Of a DNA stretch of 64,000 bases, positions 62,493-64,000 are shown one piece after another. Made by a program: the position numbers and the translations under genes. Each line of letters starts with the position of its first letter. The first letter of the stretch is position 1. Under the pieces are notes generated by a model, which was not told the DNA's origin, did not search any database, and worked only from the letters and a program-made list of their open reading frames with translations. Source of the stretch: Zygnema cylindricum (taxonomy: Eukaryota; Streptophyta; Zygnematophyceae; Zygnematales; Zygnemataceae); the NCBI GenBank assembly GCA_037447655.1, contig JBBHKE010001182.1, positions 408,130 to 472,129 of the forward strand, read 5' to 3'.

Positions 62493-64000
62493 GTACAGAG
62501 TACAAAAAATGACTGATAGTTCATGGAAGTGGAAAACAGTGGTCTACATGATACTTATGTAGGAAAACACGATTGAAATGAGGAGAGGAGGAAAGAGCGT
62601 TCAAGCTCTAGCCGCCGGAGGGGACAGGTGGAAACCAGACCCGAAAAAGCCATATAAAGAAGAAAGAGTTCAGCCTAGAGGACTGAGGCCCCCAAAGCGC
62701 CTATGTTAATTTTGAAAAAGGTTGGGACACTTTATCACAGATTGTGCCAAGCTATCGGAGTTGAGCCTCCAAGAGAACCATGGAGGAGGTTTTTCCAGAG
62801 GGAAGAAAATGGCACTTGTGGTCACAAAATTGACAGGAGAAACCGAGGACGAGTCCTGAAAAGAGGATGGGGATCTTCTTCTTGACGAGAGTCTGGAGGA
62901 GAAGGAGATCCCTCGGAGACAGAAGTGTGCCCTTGGAGCAATTCGGGAATCTCCACAGGGAGGGTGGATCATGAATACAGGTGCATCCATGCATATGTGT
63001 CGTGACAAGGACCTCTTCACTAAGCTAAGGAAAATCCCTACTGTAGAAATAGAGTATGGGGATGGGAGAGTGGTTACTCCAGATCTAGTGGGGTCAGTAG
63101 ATTTGAAAGTCTTAGTGGAGGGTAAGACTTCTATACTCACATTCTGAGATGTACTCTACATTCCTCAGCTGAGTAAAAATCTTGTCTCTACGTCTGTGTT
63201 AGATGACAAAGAGTTTGATACCTTCACTAAAAAGGGAGTCTTCACAACTAAGAATTGGGATTAAGTTTACTTCACGGGAGATAAGGCTAGCCAAGGAATG
63301 TTTAGGCTTAACCTGAGTAATGAAAAGAAGAACGCTTACTATGTTGGTTTTCCTAAGTTGATAATTTGGCATAATCGATTCGGGCATTTGCATTTTGATA
63401 GGTTGAGGGAAATGAAAAAGCTTGGGGTAGTAGAAGGCATTCAGTATGGGGATAATGAAATGATGAATTATTGTTGTGGCTGTGCTCAAGGTAAGGCTGG
63501 TCAGAATATTTGTGTGCCTGGGCGGCGCTTATTCAGCGGGAAAGTAGAAGGGGCAAATATTATCCTAGAGGCTTTACATAGGCTGCTCATTCTGTGGGTC
63601 AATGGAGACCACAGAATTTCAGTACCTTCGGTTGGAGGAAAGAGGTTAATGATGAGAATAAGCGATGACTGGTCTAGATACTCTATAGTCTACTTTCTAA
63701 AAACAAAGTCTGAAGCATCAACTTACTTCAAAGAATATAAAGCTTGGAGTGAGAAGTTGCATGGAAACCCCATTAAGAGGATAAGGAGTGATAATGGGGG
63801 GGAATATACCTCTAACCAGTTTGAGGAATTCTTAAGAGATGAGGGAGTTCAGCACCAGAAAACCGTACCATATAACCCGGAACAAAATAGGGTTGTTGAG
63901 AGGTTGAACCAAACATTGGGAGATAGTGCATGCATTCTGTTGGCCGACAAGAAAATAGGAAAGAGATTTTGGGTAGAGGCCATGAACTATGCCTACTTCA
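62493..64000 (+). pseudogene. Element E gag end, protease and integrase, continuing past the window
   Basis: TDSSWKWKTVV continues gag from 55309. A degenerate knuckle region lies near 62705 (frameshifted), RQKCALGAI near 62920, protease WIMNTGASMHMC (about 62965; catalytic Asp changed to Asn), then integrase IIWHNRFGH (about 63360) and CCGCAQGKA. At 63499-63622 about 35 integrase residues are replaced by an LTR end. It resumes with GGKRLMMRISDDWSRYS, RSDNGGEYTSNQFEEFLRDEGVQHQK and LNQTLGDSA to the window edge. Confidence 0.85.
63499..63622 (+). repeat. LTR 3'-end fragment replacing part of integrase
   Basis: GGTCAGAATATTTGTGTGCC...TTTCA is the last ~120 bp of an A-like LTR: the hairpin GTGCC-TGGGC-GGCGC (about 63514-63528), TATCCTAGAGGCTTT, and the AUG hairpin CATTCTGTGGGTC-AATGG-AGACCACAGAAT (63589-63618). 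It is followed by integrase sequence, not a primer-binding site. Confidence 0.7.

Larger units (their letters stand above)
55305..62497 (-). mobile_element. Ty1/copia element D with intact LTR pair
   Basis: The element is 7183 bp (55310-62492), with 830-bp LTRs and a perfect GTACA target duplication (55305-55309, 62493-62497), inserted in element E gag. I count about 20 differences between the LTRs, roughly 2.4%, so it is fairly young. Coding order on the minus strand is gag, knuckle, protease, integrase, RT, RNase H, with a handful of stops. About 1.2 kb of foreign DNA splits gag (59915-61107). Confidence 0.95.
54973..64000 (+). mobile_element. Ty1/copia element E (interrupted by D, runs off the window)
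   Basis: The LTR starts TGTTGAAATTATTAG at 54973 inside the D2 LTR. After about 270 bp it jumps to mid-gag at about 55245, so most LTR and the gag start are deleted. Element D sits in gag at 55310-62492. Gag, protease and integrase resume at 62493 and leave the window in integrase. It is related to family C. Confidence 0.8.

Overview
The window reads as nuclear DNA of a green plant (streptophyte). The evidence is Ty1/copia retrotransposons with plant-type gag and pol, a primer-binding site matching plant initiator tRNA-Met, a CDPK/PEPRK-like protein kinase, and hAT-type MITEs. I cannot name the species. Only one gene looks like a host gene: an intronless-looking Ser/Thr kinase on the minus strand at 35497-37350. 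Nearly everything else is nested transposable elements, most of them broken.

Layout. 1-2267: flanking DNA with an LTR remnant and a dispersed repeat. 2268-24239: one copia element (family C, minus strand, outer LTRs 2268-3279 and 23240-24239). It is interrupted by element A (3812-9202, plus, itself carrying a solo LTR at 4931-5931), by a block at about 9366-14324 (half of a non-LTR element, a solo C LTR, a hAT MITE), and by element B (about 15691-21176, plus). 24245-24834: the other half of the non-LTR element. 24838-28557: a near-identical second copy of the C-pol/B-LTR/B-gag junction. 28558-34849: gene-poor DNA with dispersed repeats and a MITE. 34850-38270: the kinase gene between polypyrimidine and polypurine tracts. 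38280-39614: two MITEs. 40435-47280: a gag-protease-only LTR element. 47281-47861: a 101-bp tandem repeat. 47862-64000: three copia elements nested in each other (D2, E, D).

The most interesting signals lie in the LTRs of families A, B, C and E. (1) A leader of about six consecutive short hairpins precedes gag in A, B and C. Their stems change in a compensatory way between families and the gag AUG sits in the loop of the last one. (2) A long stem-loop near the LTR start has covarying arms and an almost invariant apical loop of about 25 nt. (3) Antisense to each LTR is a tRNA-like unit with A box, B box and a T-run terminator. (4) The primer-binding site GGTTATGGGCCCACCATC matches the anticodon arm of plant initiator tRNA-Met, as in half-tRNA priming known from Drosophila copia, and is translated as part of Gag. 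(5) LTRs of the C element carry swapped target-site duplications, which suggests excision of a circle by LTR-LTR recombination and its reinsertion into the same element. (6) Element A has replaced its pol by a decayed RNase H remnant fused in frame to gag.
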